Notes: a model not told the origin generated them from the letters alone. A DNA stretch of 63,068 nt from JACKBJ01 sp964549495 (GCA_964549495.1 CAZJWJ010000021.1:1-63068); one strand, 5' to 3'. Shown: positions 54,173 through 63,007, numbered from the stretch's first letter. Numbers and translations are program-made.

Positions 54173-55428
54173 GCCGAGAGTACAACATCCGCGACCCCTT
54201 GCACGGCGACATCAAGCATACCGGCCTGCTCAAGGACCTGGTGCAGAGCTATCCGGTGCAGCGTCTGGACGGCATTCGACAGCTGGGTCTGACCTACAAG
54301 ATCTTTCCCGGCGCTACCCACACGCGTTTCGCCCACGTCAACGGCGCCTGCAACCATGCCAGGCGCCTCTTGGCCCGTCAGGACATCCAGTCCATCGTCC
54401 CGCCGCGCGACCGCCTCTTGATCCAGGCGGCGGCGCTGCTGCACGATATCGGGCATCCGCCCTTCAGCCACGCATTGGAGATGCTCTACCCGCGGGACCA
54501 CGAGCAGATGGGACAGCAGATCATCCGCGGCCAGCTGGACCTGCCCTACGGGGACGGCGGCGAGGTCCGCCGCGCGCTGGAGCGTTGGGAGGTGGACCCG
54601 GAGGAGATCGTGGGGCTTCTCGAAGGCGGGGCGCGGCCGGCCTTCTACCACGATCTGATCAGCAGCCCGGTGATCGATGTCGATCGCATGGACTATCTGA
54701 TGCGCGACACCTACTTCAGCGGCGCCAGCATCGGCACCATCGATGCGGGGCGGCTGTTGGGGAACCTGGTGGTCGAGCCCAGCACCGGCCGGCTCGGCCT
54801 GCGCGAGAAGGCGGTGGCCAGCCTGGAGCAGTTCTTCGAGGCCCGCCGGCACATGTACGGGCAGGTCTACCTGCATCCTTCCAGCTACCTCGGCGAGCAG
54901 ATCCTCGGCCTGGCGGTCCAGGACAGCCCGCAGCTGCTGGACATGGGTACCGACGATCGCCTGCTGGCCCGACTGCATGCCCAGGGCAGCGACTTCAGCC
55001 GACGCATGGTCGGCCTCCTCGATCGCGGCAAGAAGGCCTTTCCGCGCGAGGCGCTGGAGATCCGGACCGAGGGCATCCACGCCGATCGCTGCGAGAAGGC
55101 CTTTGCCCTGGCGGCCGTCGAGCGGGAGCGACCGGGCCGGGCCGCGGGGGCGATCCGAGCAGCGACCGGCCTAGACCGAGGCGACGTGGTGGTCACCTTC
55201 CCCGGTGGGCCACCCGCCGGCGAGTCAGCGAAGCTGCCGCCCTTCCCCATCGAGCTGAAGGACGGCAGCTGGGTCGATCTCTTCGAGCACTTCGAGGTGG
55301 CGCGCATGCTCTACCGCACCCGCCAGTCGCGAACGGTGATGGGGGTCTACACCTGGCCCGAGCACATCGCCCGCGTGCGCGGCGCGGCGCTGGAGCTTCT
55401 GGACACCGACTTCGGCTCGCAGGACTGA
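54169..55428 (+). CDS. HD-domain phosphohydrolase (dNTPase-like)
   Basis: The HD fold is complete in 419 residues: H51 in THTRFAHVNGACNHARRL, the HD pair H92-D93 in LLHDIGHPPFSHALEM and a later Asp in SPVIDVDRMDYLMRDTYFSG. This layout matches SAMHD1/YwfO-type deoxynucleotide triphosphohydrolases and related phosphohydrolases. No signal peptide is present, so it is cytoplasmic. Its start overlaps the end of the secreted VWA protein by 4 bases, an unexpected pairing. The nucleotide substrate is inferred. Confidence 0.88.
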   Translation: MSREYNIRDPLHGDIKHTGLLKDLVQSYPVQRLDGIRQLGLTYKIFPGATHTRFAHVNGACNHARRLLARQDIQSIVPPRDRLLIQAAALLHDIGHPPFSHALEMLYPRDHEQMGQQIIRGQLDLPYGDGGEVRRALERWEVDPEEIVGLLEGGARPAFYHDLISSPVIDVDRMDYLMRDTYFSGASIGTIDAGRLLGNLVVEPSTGRLGLREKAVASLEQFFEARRHMYGQVYLHPSSYLGEQILGLAVQDSPQLLDMGTDDRLLARLHAQGSDFSRRMVGLLDRGKKAFPREALEIRTEGIHADRCEKAFALAAVERERPGRAAGAIRAATGLDRGDVVVTFPGGPPAGESAKLPPFPIELKDGSWVDLFEHFEVARMLYRTRQSRTVMGVYTWPEHIARVRGAALELLDTDFGSQD

Positions 55429-55467
55429 ATTCGCCTTGCGCCGGAGCTCGGCACAGCTTCACGGATC

Positions 55468-55496
55468 GAAGCCGGCTCGTAAAGCGGGCGAGCTTC
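55468..55496. terminator. Weak hairpin between convergent genes
   Basis: GAA...GCTCG (55468-55479) can pair with CGAGCTTC (55489-55496), with a left-arm bulge. It sits between the HD gene and hutH ends. It is weak and lacks a T tract. Confidence 0.3.
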
Positions 55497-55506
55497 ATAG
55501 GCAGCA

Positions 55507-57276
55507 TCAGCGCGCGGCGCGCGCCGCATCGACGATCTCGCCCCGGCGGATCGCCCGTCGCAGGGCATCGATGTCGCCCGAGAGCGATCGATCGTGGGTC
55601 AGGGTCGGGACCCGCCTCCGGATGGCCTCGAGCGCGGCGGCGCAGCCGCGGCCGGGGCGCCCGAGCTCCTCGCGCAAGTCCAGGGCCTGGGCGGCGGTCA
55701 ACAGCTCGATGGCCACGACGCCCTCGACCAAGTCGAGCAGCTGCCGTGCGTGCAGGCCGGCGTTCATGCTCATCGAGACGTGATCCTCCTGATTGGCCGA
55801 GGAGGGGATGGAGTCGACGCTATCGGGATGCGACAGGGTCTTGGCCGCCGAGACCAAGGAGGCCGCGGTGTATTGCGGGATCATCAAGCCGCTGTTGAGT
55901 CCCACCAGCCCCTCCGGTGGGCGGATCAGGAAGGGGGGTAGCGCTCGATGCCCGTCGCCGCGGTCTCGGAAGTGATCGTCGGTCAATAGGAAGACCCGGC
56001 GCTCGCATTGGCTGGCCGCATCGGTCATCACGATCTTCAGCAGGTCGATGGCATGGCCCAGCGGCGCGCCGTGGAAGTTGCCGCCGCTGACGGCCTTGTA
56101 GGCCCGCGGCAGGTCGAGCAGGATCAGCGGGTTGTCGACCGCGCTGTTGAGCTCGGTCTCGATCTGGCCGGCGATCCAGTCCAGGGCATCGCGCGCCGCG
56201 CCCAGCACCTGCGGTCCGCAGCGCAGGGAATAGGGATCCTGGGGCGGGACGCGCTCCGGGTCGACGTGCGCGTCGGCGCGGTCGAGGAGGCTCGAGCCGG
56301 CCGTGTAGCCCAGCACGCGCTCGGCCACCGCTCGCTGGCCGGCGAAGGGCCGCGCGGCTTGCAGCTCCGGCAGGAAGGGATCGCGGAAGCCCAGGGCAGC
56401 CTCCAGGCTCATGGCCAGGCCCAGCTCGGCGTGATCCAAGAGGCGGTGGGCATCGGCCAGCGCCAAGGCGGCCAGGGCGGCCGAGACGGTGGCGCCGTTG
56501 GTCAGCGCCAGACCCTCCTTGGCCTGCAGTTCGATCGGGCCGCCGATGGCGGCCATCGCCTCGCCGCCGGGCACGCGGCGCCACCAACGCACCCTACCGC
56601 TGCGACGATCGATGCTGCGGTGGTCGACCCCCGGTCCGGGGCCATCGGCGGGTACCCAGGCCTCGCCGGCCCAGTCGTCCACCGGCAGGCGCGTTTCGCC
56701 CGGGGTGGGCTCGGGCGGGCGGCTGAGGATGAGCGCCAGGTGGGAGAGCGGCGCCAGATCGCCCGATGCGCCCAGCGAGCCCATGCGCGGCACGATGGGG
56801 TAGATGCCGGCACCGAGCATGCCCAGCAGTCGGTTGACCACCCGGATGCGCACCCCCGACCGCCCGCGCGCCAATTGGTGGGCGCGGATCAGCACCGCAG
56901 CGCGAACCACGTCTTCGTCCAGCGGATCGCCCGTGCCGCTGGCGTGGCTGACCAATAGGTTGCGGGAGAGCACCCGGGCCTGATAGGCCGAGCCGAAGGC
57001 CTGCCGGCCCGAGAGCGCGCCGAAGCCGGTGTTGATGCCGTAGATCGGCCTCGCGTCATCGCCCTCGATGGCGGCCACCTGCGCCGACACCCAATCGGCC
57101 GAGGCCTGCATCGCGTGCTCGAGTGGGCGGCCGCGGTCCGCGTCCTCGATCAGTGGCCGAACCGGGCGCCGATCCCGGGCGACTTGCTCGACCTCCCCGA
57201 TCGTGAGGCGGCGGGAATGGCCATCCGGACCGGCCAGATCCAGCGCCTCCTGCTCGGCTGGTTCCTGCTGCCTCAT
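55507..57276 (-). CDS. hutH: Histidine ammonia-lyase
   Basis: HutH deaminates histidine to urocanate. The MIO prosthetic group comes from A170-S171-G172 in MGSLGASGDLAPLSHLAL. Also present are YGINTGFGALSG near residue 79, QDPYSLRCGPQVLGAARDAL and ELNSAVDNPLI. The 589-residue length is about 80 longer than usual: an N-terminal extension and an inserted stretch of about 40 residues between the MIO and LQAKEGLALTNG (it contains RSIDRRSGRVRWWRR). No other hut genes are nearby. Confidence 0.93.
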   Translation of the reverse strand: MRQQEPAEQEALDLAGPDGHSRRLTIGEVEQVARDRRPVRPLIEDADRGRPLEHAMQASADWVSAQVAAIEGDDARPIYGINTGFGALSGRQAFGSAYQARVLSRNLLVSHASGTGDPLDEDVVRAAVLIRAHQLARGRSGVRIRVVNRLLGMLGAGIYPIVPRMGSLGASGDLAPLSHLALILSRPPEPTPGETRLPVDDWAGEAWVPADGPGPGVDHRSIDRRSGRVRWWRRVPGGEAMAAIGGPIELQAKEGLALTNGATVSAALAALALADAHRLLDHAELGLAMSLEAALGFRDPFLPELQAARPFAGQRAVAERVLGYTAGSSLLDRADAHVDPERVPPQDPYSLRCGPQVLGAARDALDWIAGQIETELNSAVDNPLILLDLPRAYKAVSGGNFHGAPLGHAIDLLKIVMTDAASQCERRVFLLTDDHFRDRGDGHRALPPFLIRPPEGLVGLNSGLMIPQYTAASLVSAAKTLSHPDSVDSIPSSANQEDHVSMSMNAGLHARQLLDLVEGVVAIELLTAAQALDLREELGRPGRGCAAALEAIRRRVPTLTHDRSLSGDIDALRRAIRRGEIVDAARAAR

Positions 57277-57356
57277 CCTCGCTCCTCGCCGCGGAGATGC
57301 ATGGTCGATCCGGATGTGGGTGGCGCTCGGGTGAAGCGCTGCCCCGACAGATAGAA

Positions 57357-57383
57357 CGCCGCGGCGGAAGCTCCGCCGCGGCG
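57357..57383 (-). terminator. Terminator after tRNA-Glu
   Basis: A perfect 12-bp hairpin (CGCCGCGGCGGA/TCCGCCGCGGCG, loop of 3) read on the - strand and followed by TTCTAT. It lies 53 bases after the tRNA 3' end and before hutH. Confidence 0.75.
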
Positions 57384-57436
57384 CATCGGCAACATCCGGC
57401 GATCGACGACCCGACCGGTTGGACGAGCCGGCTCCA

Positions 57437-57508
57437 TGCCCCCAAGGGGAATCGAACCCCTGTCTTCAGCTTGAAAGGCTGATGTCCTGACCGCTAGACG
57501 ATGGGGGC
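57437..57508 (-). tRNA. tRNA-Glu (UUC)
   Basis: A 72-nt cloverleaf on the - strand: acceptor GCCCCCA/TGGGGGC, D arm, anticodon loop CTTTCAA (UUC), T arm with GGTTCGATTCC. The 3' CCA is not encoded. It closely resembles the E. coli glutamate tRNA. Confidence 0.97.
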
Positions 57509-57520
57509 GGGAACAGCGCT

Positions 57521-57529
57521 ATGGTAGCA
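57521..57529 (-). promoter_or_regulatory. Promoter of tRNA-Glu
   Basis: TGCTACCAT on the - strand, an extended -10 identical to the one before ftsY. The predicted start near 57514 is six bases before the tRNA. A possible TTGAGC lies 19 bases upstream. Confidence 0.5.
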
Positions 57530-57547
57530 TAGCCATGCGCCAGACGC

Positions 57548-59308
57548 TCAATGCGCGGGCCAGGTCGAAAGACCACCACAGGGTGGCGGCCGCCAGTTCA
57601 TGTCCGCGAAGATGGCCATGAGGTCCTCACCGTCCGGCGCGTCGTGGTAACGGGCCGGATCCCCGGCCAGGTCTTGCAGCAATTCCGCGTCCACATCCGG
57701 TCCGAGTCCGATCGTATCGATACGGATGCCATTCGATCGAGCCTCCCGGGCAGCGGCACGTACATCCTCCGGTGTCGAGGGGGAGGGCAGGCCATCGGTG
57801 AGTGCAACGATGCGTTGCTCGCTGCCGGGCAGCGCCGAGCTCAGGACCCGAACCGCCTCGCGGATCCCGGCATCGAGCCGAGACCCGGGCTGGCTGAGGA
57901 TCGTCTCGAGCGCGGTGCTCAGCTGCTCGCGCTCGGCGCTCAGTGGGCTGAGCACGCGCGCCTCGTCGTTGAAACTGACGAGGGCCAAGCGGCTGCGTCC
58001 CCCCACCATCGAGATCGGCAGGCTCGCGGCGTCCAGCGCGGCCCGAAGCTTGCTCCGCCCGCCGCGGGTCATGCCGCGCATGCTGGTCGAGGCGTCGATG
58101 ACCAGGACGATCTCGAGGCGAGCCGCCTCGATCTTGGGGCAGCGCTCGCGCAGGAGCAGAGGGAGGTACAGAGCGCGGGGCTCGGCCGTCGGGCTGGCCG
58201 TCGCGGTCGGCGTCGGGCTGGCCGTCGGGCTCGGCGTCGGCGTTCCGCTGGGCCGGGCGCTGGCCGTGGGTGTGGCGCTGGGCGTGCTCGTTGCACGGGG
58301 CGTTGGGCTGGCGGTGACGCTGGGTGTGGCGCTGACGAGCGGTGTGGGGGTCGGCGTCAGCTGCTCCACGCAGAGCGAGCCGCGCCGGCCGTCGTTGGGG
58401 TATCCGTTGCCGTCGCCGCGTCCACCGTTGACGCGGATGCCGCGCCGCTCGACGCTGCCATCGACATAGAAGATCTTGACGCGGCCACCTCCACCGCCTC
58501 CGCCGCCGTCGTCCGTCACGCCGCCAGCGCCGCCATTGGCCTCGACCCGGCCATCGAAGACGAGCTGGCGCGCTTCGATCCACAGCCCGCCGCCGGCGCC
58601 GCCCCCGCCGGCGTCGTTGCGCTCCACGATGCCGTCCTCTCCATCGAGCTGGATGGTTCCCGAGATGGCGACCGTGTCGGCCAGGATGGCCAAACCGGCA
58701 CCGCCGTGCCCGCCGCGGCCCGGATCGCCGGGTGAGTCGGCAGCTCCGGGGGCGCCGCCGGCCGAGCCCCGCTCGATGTCCCGGCTGCAGTCGCTGCCGT
58801 AGGCACGACCGCCGCGGGCGGCCGGCTGGCCGACTCCGTCGAGCACGCCGGCACCGCCGGCACCGCCATGCGCACCGCCGCCGCCCCCGTCGAAGGAATC
58901 CAAGCCGCCCTCGCCACCACCCGGACCCTCGCCCTCGCGCCTGGCTTGGCCCCGATAGCCCGCGGCATCGCCGACGATGGCGCTCGTCCGGTCGATCGAG
59001 ACCGAATCGGCGCGGATCATCAACAGACCGGTCTGCTCCGAACCGGAGTAGGGCTGGATCTCGACTCGGGCCCGGTTGCGCAGTACCAGTCGACCGAAGA
59101 CCTGCTCGCCGGTCAGCTGGACTCGGCCGCCATCGAGCACCAGGTCGGCTGGCGTCGGGCTCGGGGTCGGTGCCTGGGCCGACAGCTGCGACGCGTTGGG
59201 CGGTCGCGCGATCGTGCCGATCAGAAGCGCTGTCAGCAGCAGATACGATGCCCGGACCGCCGAGCGGGAAGCGAGGATGGTCATGGCCGGCAGGATAACA
59301 CAGCCCAC
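57548..59308 (-). CDS. Secreted Gly-rich VWA-domain protein D
   Basis: A 586-residue exported protein. A signal peptide near residues 15-40 is followed by a beta-rich region, then a long Gly/Asp-rich stretch (runs such as GGGGGAHGGAGGAG). A Thr/Pro repeat linker (SPTPRATSTPSATPTA style) and the LYLPLLLRERCP motif lead to a single VWA domain with an intact MIDAS (DASTSM) and the TDGLPSPSTPED loop. The motif before the VWA matches proteins B and C, linking this gene to the 44.9-54.2 kb cluster. Confidence 0.8.
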   Translation of the reverse strand: MGCVILPAMTILASRSAVRASYLLLTALLIGTIARPPNASQLSAQAPTPSPTPADLVLDGGRVQLTGEQVFGRLVLRNRARVEIQPYSGSEQTGLLMIRADSVSIDRTSAIVGDAAGYRGQARREGEGPGGGEGGLDSFDGGGGGAHGGAGGAGVLDGVGQPAARGGRAYGSDCSRDIERGSAGGAPGAADSPGDPGRGGHGGAGLAILADTVAISGTIQLDGEDGIVERNDAGGGGAGGGLWIEARQLVFDGRVEANGGAGGVTDDGGGGGGGGRVKIFYVDGSVERRGIRVNGGRGDGNGYPNDGRRGSLCVEQLTPTPTPLVSATPSVTASPTPRATSTPSATPTASARPSGTPTPSPTASPTPTATASPTAEPRALYLPLLLRERCPKIEAARLEIVLVIDASTSMRGMTRGGRSKLRAALDAASLPISMVGGRSRLALVSFNDEARVLSPLSAEREQLSTALETILSQPGSRLDAGIREAVRVLSSALPGSEQRIVALTDGLPSPSTPEDVRAAAREARSNGIRIDTIGLGPDVDAELLQDLAGDPARYHDAPDGEDLMAIFADMNWRPPPCGGLSTWPAH

Positions 59309-59317
59309 CGGCCATAG

Positions 59318-59872
59318 CTACTCGAGGATCGGCTCTCGGTAGGCGACGCGTCTCCAGTTGCCCTCGTCATCCTGCTCGAGCGTGTAGATCTTGTCCGGTG
59401 CGGTCACCCGGTCGAGGAAGAGGATGCCGTGCAGGTGGTCGATCTCGTGCTGCGCCACGCGCGCCTCGTAGCCTTCCATCTCCAACTCGAGCGGCTGACC
59501 GAAGCGGTCGAGGGCCTCGATGCGCAGGGAGCGGTGCCGGGGCACATCGCCGAATAGCTCCGGGATGGACAGGCAGGCCTCGCGGCCCTCTTCGATGTCC
59601 TCGGAGGTCCAGGTGATCTGCGGGTTGACCAATTGGTGCACCCGCGTCTCGCCCTCGGGATCCTCCAGATCGATCGGGATCTCGATCACGCAGACGCGCA
59701 GGTCCATCCCGACCTGGGGGCCGGCCAAACCAACACCTTCCGCCTCGCGCATGGTGTCGACCATGTCGTCGAGCAGCTTTCGGATCTGGCGGTTGACCTT
59801 CCGCACTTCGCGGGTTTCGCGGCGCAAGACGGGATTCCCGTCCTCGACGGTGACGATGCGGCGTAGGCCCAC
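59318..59872 (-). CDS. def: Peptide deformylase
   Basis: Def removes the formyl group from new N-termini. The three signatures are EGVGLAGPQVGMDL, EACLSIPELFG (usual EGCLS with Ala) and QHEIDHLHGILFLDR with the metal histidines. GTG 59872 is chosen: AGGAG lies seven bases upstream, the protein (MGLRRIVTVEDGNPVLRRET) matches the family start, and a consensus promoter at 59913-59941 lies inside the longer reading. It is 184 residues long and divergent from the glycosyltransferase. Confidence 0.95.
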   Translation of the reverse strand: MGLRRIVTVEDGNPVLRRETREVRKVNRQIRKLLDDMVDTMREAEGVGLAGPQVGMDLRVCVIEIPIDLEDPEGETRVHQLVNPQITWTSEDIEEGREACLSIPELFGDVPRHRSLRIEALDRFGQPLELEMEGYEARVAQHEIDHLHGILFLDRVTAPDKIYTLEQDDEGNWRRVAYREPILE

Positions 59873-59912
59873 GGACACGCTCCTGCCTGGCTGGACTCGG
59901 GGATCTACATAA

Positions 59913-59941
59913 ATTCTAGGATCGGAGGGTGGCCGGGTCAA
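59913..59941 (-). promoter_or_regulatory. Promoter of def
   Basis: Read on the - strand: TTGACC (59941-59936), a 17-base spacer, TAGAAT (59918-59913). The predicted start near 59906 gives about 34 nt of leader to GTG 59872. It uses the same boxes as the ubiA-family promoter. Confidence 0.8.
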
Positions 59942-60027
59942 CGCCGGATGACTATGATCTGAACGCGCCATGCGCCGGAACTCGGCGCATGGCGAACTCA
60001 GGTGATGCCAGAAGGAGCGCTACCGCC

Positions 60028-61401
60028 TTGGACACCGTCGATTCGCAGGACCTGCACGCCAGCGAGCAGCCCGACCTGAGCGCGCGCGCGCATCGATACG
60101 AATTGGGCCTCGATGGGCACATGCCGGCGCCGCGCCGCATCTGCATGATCTCCTATCACACCTGTCCGCTGGCGGCGCCGGGGGGCAAGGAGACCGGCGG
60201 CATGAACGTCTACGTCCGCGAGCTGATGCGCGAGCTGGGCCGTCGCGGCTACCTGGTCGACTGCTTCACCCGTTCGCAGGATGCGGCGGTGCCGCATATC
60301 CCGGACACCGACCTGGGGCCGAACGTGCGCCTGATCCACGTGGTGGCCGGGCCGGAGTCGCCGCTGTCCAAGGCCGAGGCATGGTCGGTGGTCGACGACT
60401 TCGCGCGCGGGGTACGGGCCTATATCGCCGCCGAGGACATCCACTACGACCTCTACCATAGCCATTACTGGATGAGCGGCTGGGTGGCCGAGCGGCTTCG
60501 ACAGCGCTGGCCGGCGCCGCTCCTGCACATGTTCCACACCCTGGGCGCGATGAAGGACCGCTCGCGTCGGGATGGCGTGGCGGCCGAGATCGGTCCTCGA
60601 CGCGGCATCGAACAGGCCATCTTCGACGCGGCGGAGGGCGTGATCGCCGCCACGCTCATCGACCGGGCCCACATGCTCGAGCATTACCGCGCCGATCCCG
60701 CGCGCATCCACGTCGTGCCGCCCGGGGTCGACCTCCGCCGCTTTCGGCCCACCTCGCTGGCCGATGCCCGCGCCCGTTTGGGCTTGCCGGCCGACCACCG
60801 CATGATCCTCTTCGTCGGCCGACCCGACCCGGTCAAGGGCCTGGAGACCCTGGTGCGGGCCATGGCGCGCATCATCGAGCAGGAGCCGGAACTGCAATCC
60901 GACGCCTGCCTCTGCGTCATCGGTGGCGATGCCACCGACGACCCGGCCCAGATGGATGCCGAGATGGCTCACATCGACGCCCTGCGCAAGGAGCTCGGGA
61001 TCGCCGACTTCGTGGCCTTCCTCGGTCCCCAGAGCCAGGACGACCTGCCCGACTACTACAACGCGGCCCAGGTGGTGGTCGTGCCCTCGCGCTACGAGAG
61101 CTTCGGCATGGTGGCCCTGGAGGCCATGGCCTGCGGCACGCCGGTCATCGCGTCCAACGTCGGCGGCCTATCGACCCTGATCCGCGACGGGCGCACGGGC
61201 TACCTGGTGCCCTACGGCCAGCCGGAGGCCCTGGCCGCACGACTTCGACCCATCCTGGATGACGACGCCCTGCGCCAGGCTCTGGGCATGCACGGCGCGG
61301 CCGTGGCCGAGGGCTACGGTTGGCCGGCCGTCGCCGGCCGGATCGAGCGGGTCTACGATCGGCTCTGGTCGGCAGCCGGACAGGAGGTCGTCGCGGACTG
61401 A
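60028..61401 (+). CDS. GT4 glycosyltransferase (MshA/sucrose-phosphate synthase-like)
   Basis: TTG 60028 with AAGGAG ten bases upstream gives 457 residues; ATG starts at 60118 or 59989 are alternatives. The N-terminal GGMNVYVRELMRELGRRG and YHSHYWMSGWVAERLRQRW and the C-terminal VVVPSRYESFGMVALEAMAC (E-x7-E) are MshA and sucrose-phosphate synthase hallmarks. The donor-site lysine region is FVGRPDPVKGLETL. It likely transfers a hexose or N-acetylglucosamine from a nucleotide sugar. The acceptor is not known. Confidence 0.88.
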   Translation: MDTVDSQDLHASEQPDLSARAHRYELGLDGHMPAPRRICMISYHTCPLAAPGGKETGGMNVYVRELMRELGRRGYLVDCFTRSQDAAVPHIPDTDLGPNVRLIHVVAGPESPLSKAEAWSVVDDFARGVRAYIAAEDIHYDLYHSHYWMSGWVAERLRQRWPAPLLHMFHTLGAMKDRSRRDGVAAEIGPRRGIEQAIFDAAEGVIAATLIDRAHMLEHYRADPARIHVVPPGVDLRRFRPTSLADARARLGLPADHRMILFVGRPDPVKGLETLVRAMARIIEQEPELQSDACLCVIGGDATDDPAQMDAEMAHIDALRKELGIADFVAFLGPQSQDDLPDYYNAAQVVVVPSRYESFGMVALEAMACGTPVIASNVGGLSTLIRDGRTGYLVPYGQPEALAARLRPILDDDALRQALGMHGAAVAEGYGWPAVAGRIERVYDRLWSAAGQEVVAD

Positions 61402-61531
61402 ACTCGGCTCGGACCGGGGTCGGCACGGACCGAACTCGGTGCGAACCCGATCGCGGTGACGGGTCGATTTCGGACCGGGCCGTCGACCGGCCTCGACGTC
61501 TGGAGCCTGCGTCCGAAAACAGGTTCGTAGG

Positions 61532-61616
61532 CGGAGGAGGAGGGATTCGAACCCCCGTGGCATCGCTGCCCATCCGCTTTCAAGGCGGCGCCGTTTGACC
61601 ACTCCGGCACTCCTCC
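61532..61616 (-). tRNA. tRNA-Ser (UGA)
   Basis: An 85-nt class II tRNA on the - strand: acceptor GGAGGAG/CTCCTCC, anticodon loop CTTGAAA (UGA), a long variable arm and a T arm with GGTTCGAATCC. CCA is not encoded. It lies 49 bases downstream of serS on the same strand and may be co-transcribed with it. Confidence 0.96.
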
Positions 61617-61665
61617 GGGCATCTTCGACTGTTCGTGGCCGGCTTGGAATCCGATCTGGATCCGA

Positions 61666-62928
61666 CTAGATCCGATCTCGGCCCATCCGGTCGCGCAGGA
61701 CCGGCGGCACCGAGATGCTGCCATCGGCCTGCTGATAGTTCTCGAGGATGGCGATCATCACGCGCGGCAGCCCGAGCCCCGATCCGTTGAGGGTGTGACA
61801 GTGTTCGGTCGGCGCGCCCGGCTCGCGCCGGAAGCGCACGCCGGCGCGCCGGGCCTGGAAGCTGCCGAAGTCGCTGATCGAGCTGACCTCCAGCCACTCA
61901 CCGCAGCCGGCCGCCCAGGCCTCCAAATCGTAGGTGATGGTCGAGCCGAAGCCCAGGTCACCGGTGCAGAGCTGCAGTACCCGGTAGGGCAAGCCCAGGG
62001 CCTCGAGCACCGCCTCGCCGTCGGCCAACATGGCCGCCAGGGCCTCCGGTGAGTCCTCGGGCAGGCAGAACTTGTACATCTCGACCTTGTCGAACTGATG
62101 GCCGCGCTTGATGCCCCGCACGTCGCGCCCGGCGCTCATCTTCTCGCGCCGGAAGCAAGGAGTGTAGGCGACATAATGGAGCGGCAGGTCCTCGGCCTTC
62201 AGGATCTCGCCCTCGTGCAGGTTGGTCAGCGGCACCTCGGCCGTCGGCACCAGCCACAGGTCGTCCTCGTGGTCGCGGTAGAGGTTGTCCTGGAACTTGG
62301 GCAGCTGGCCCGCGTTCCACATGCACTGCTCCTTGACCAGGTAGGGCAGTTGCACCTCGGTGTAACCGCGATCCGTATGGAAGTCGAGCATCCACTGGAT
62401 CAGGGCTCGCTGCAGCCGGGCCGCGCCGCCGTAGAGCACGTAGAAGCGGCTGCCCGAGAGCTTGACGCCCCGATCGAAGTCGATCAGATTGCGCTCGGGC
62501 CCAAGATCCCAATGCGCCTTGGGTTCGAAGTCGAATTCGGGCCGATCGCCTCGCTCGCACAGGACGACGTTGTCGCCCTCGTCCGCGCCATCCGGCACCG
62601 CGTCCAGCGGCAGGTTGGGCACCTGCTGCAGGCGCGTGCGCAGCCGCTCCTCGACCCCGGCCAGGCCTTCCTCCAGCTGCCCCACCCGGGTCTTGACCTC
62701 GCGCATGGCCTCGATCTGCCGTTGACGTGCCTCGCCTGGCTCGGCCAGCCCGATGGCCTTGCTGGCTCGATTCTGCTCGGCCCGCAGGCGCTCGAGCTCG
62801 CCCAGGATCTCGCGGCGGTCGATGTCGAGCTGGTGGATCTCGTCGACCACGGCCGTCGGCTCGCCGCGGCGCTGCATGGCGCGCCGCACGAGCTCGGGCT
62901 GGTCGCGGAAGAGGTGGATGTCGAGCAT
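61666..62928 (-). CDS. serS: Seryl-tRNA synthetase
   Basis: A class II synthetase. ATG 62928 gives 420 residues starting MLDIHLFRDQPELVRRAMQR. The antiparallel coiled-coil arm that reads the long variable arm of tRNA-Ser spans about 30-100. Motif 2 is YTPCFRREKMSAGRDVRG and motif 3 is SGLGLPRVMIAILENYQ. TAEVPLTNLH is the class-specific segment. An in-frame upstream extension lacks homology. tRNA-Ser(UGA) lies just downstream. Confidence 0.97.
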   Translation of the reverse strand: MLDIHLFRDQPELVRRAMQRRGEPTAVVDEIHQLDIDRREILGELERLRAEQNRASKAIGLAEPGEARQRQIEAMREVKTRVGQLEEGLAGVEERLRTRLQQVPNLPLDAVPDGADEGDNVVLCERGDRPEFDFEPKAHWDLGPERNLIDFDRGVKLSGSRFYVLYGGAARLQRALIQWMLDFHTDRGYTEVQLPYLVKEQCMWNAGQLPKFQDNLYRDHEDDLWLVPTAEVPLTNLHEGEILKAEDLPLHYVAYTPCFRREKMSAGRDVRGIKRGHQFDKVEMYKFCLPEDSPEALAAMLADGEAVLEALGLPYRVLQLCTGDLGFGSTITYDLEAWAAGCGEWLEVSSISDFGSFQARRAGVRFRREPGAPTEHCHTLNGSGLGLPRVMIAILENYQQADGSISVPPVLRDRMGRDRI

Positions 62929-62977
62929 GGACGGGCTTCCTGAGGGGCGTGGCCAGATGGCTGGTGAAGGACGCCCA

Positions 62978-63007
62978 ATGGTAAGCTGCCTGCCCGAAGG
63001 CTGCCAA
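62978..63007 (-). promoter_or_regulatory. Promoter of serS
   Basis: On the - strand TTGGCA (63007-63002), an 18-base spacer, TACCAT (62983-62978). The predicted start near 62971 leaves a 43-nt leader, too short for a T-box. Confidence 0.55.

Noticed and set aside
61402..61531. Repeat element between the glycosyltransferase gene and tRNA-Ser
   Set aside because: CGGACCG and GAACTCGG recur two or three times but with no regular unit or inverted ends; probably local drift.
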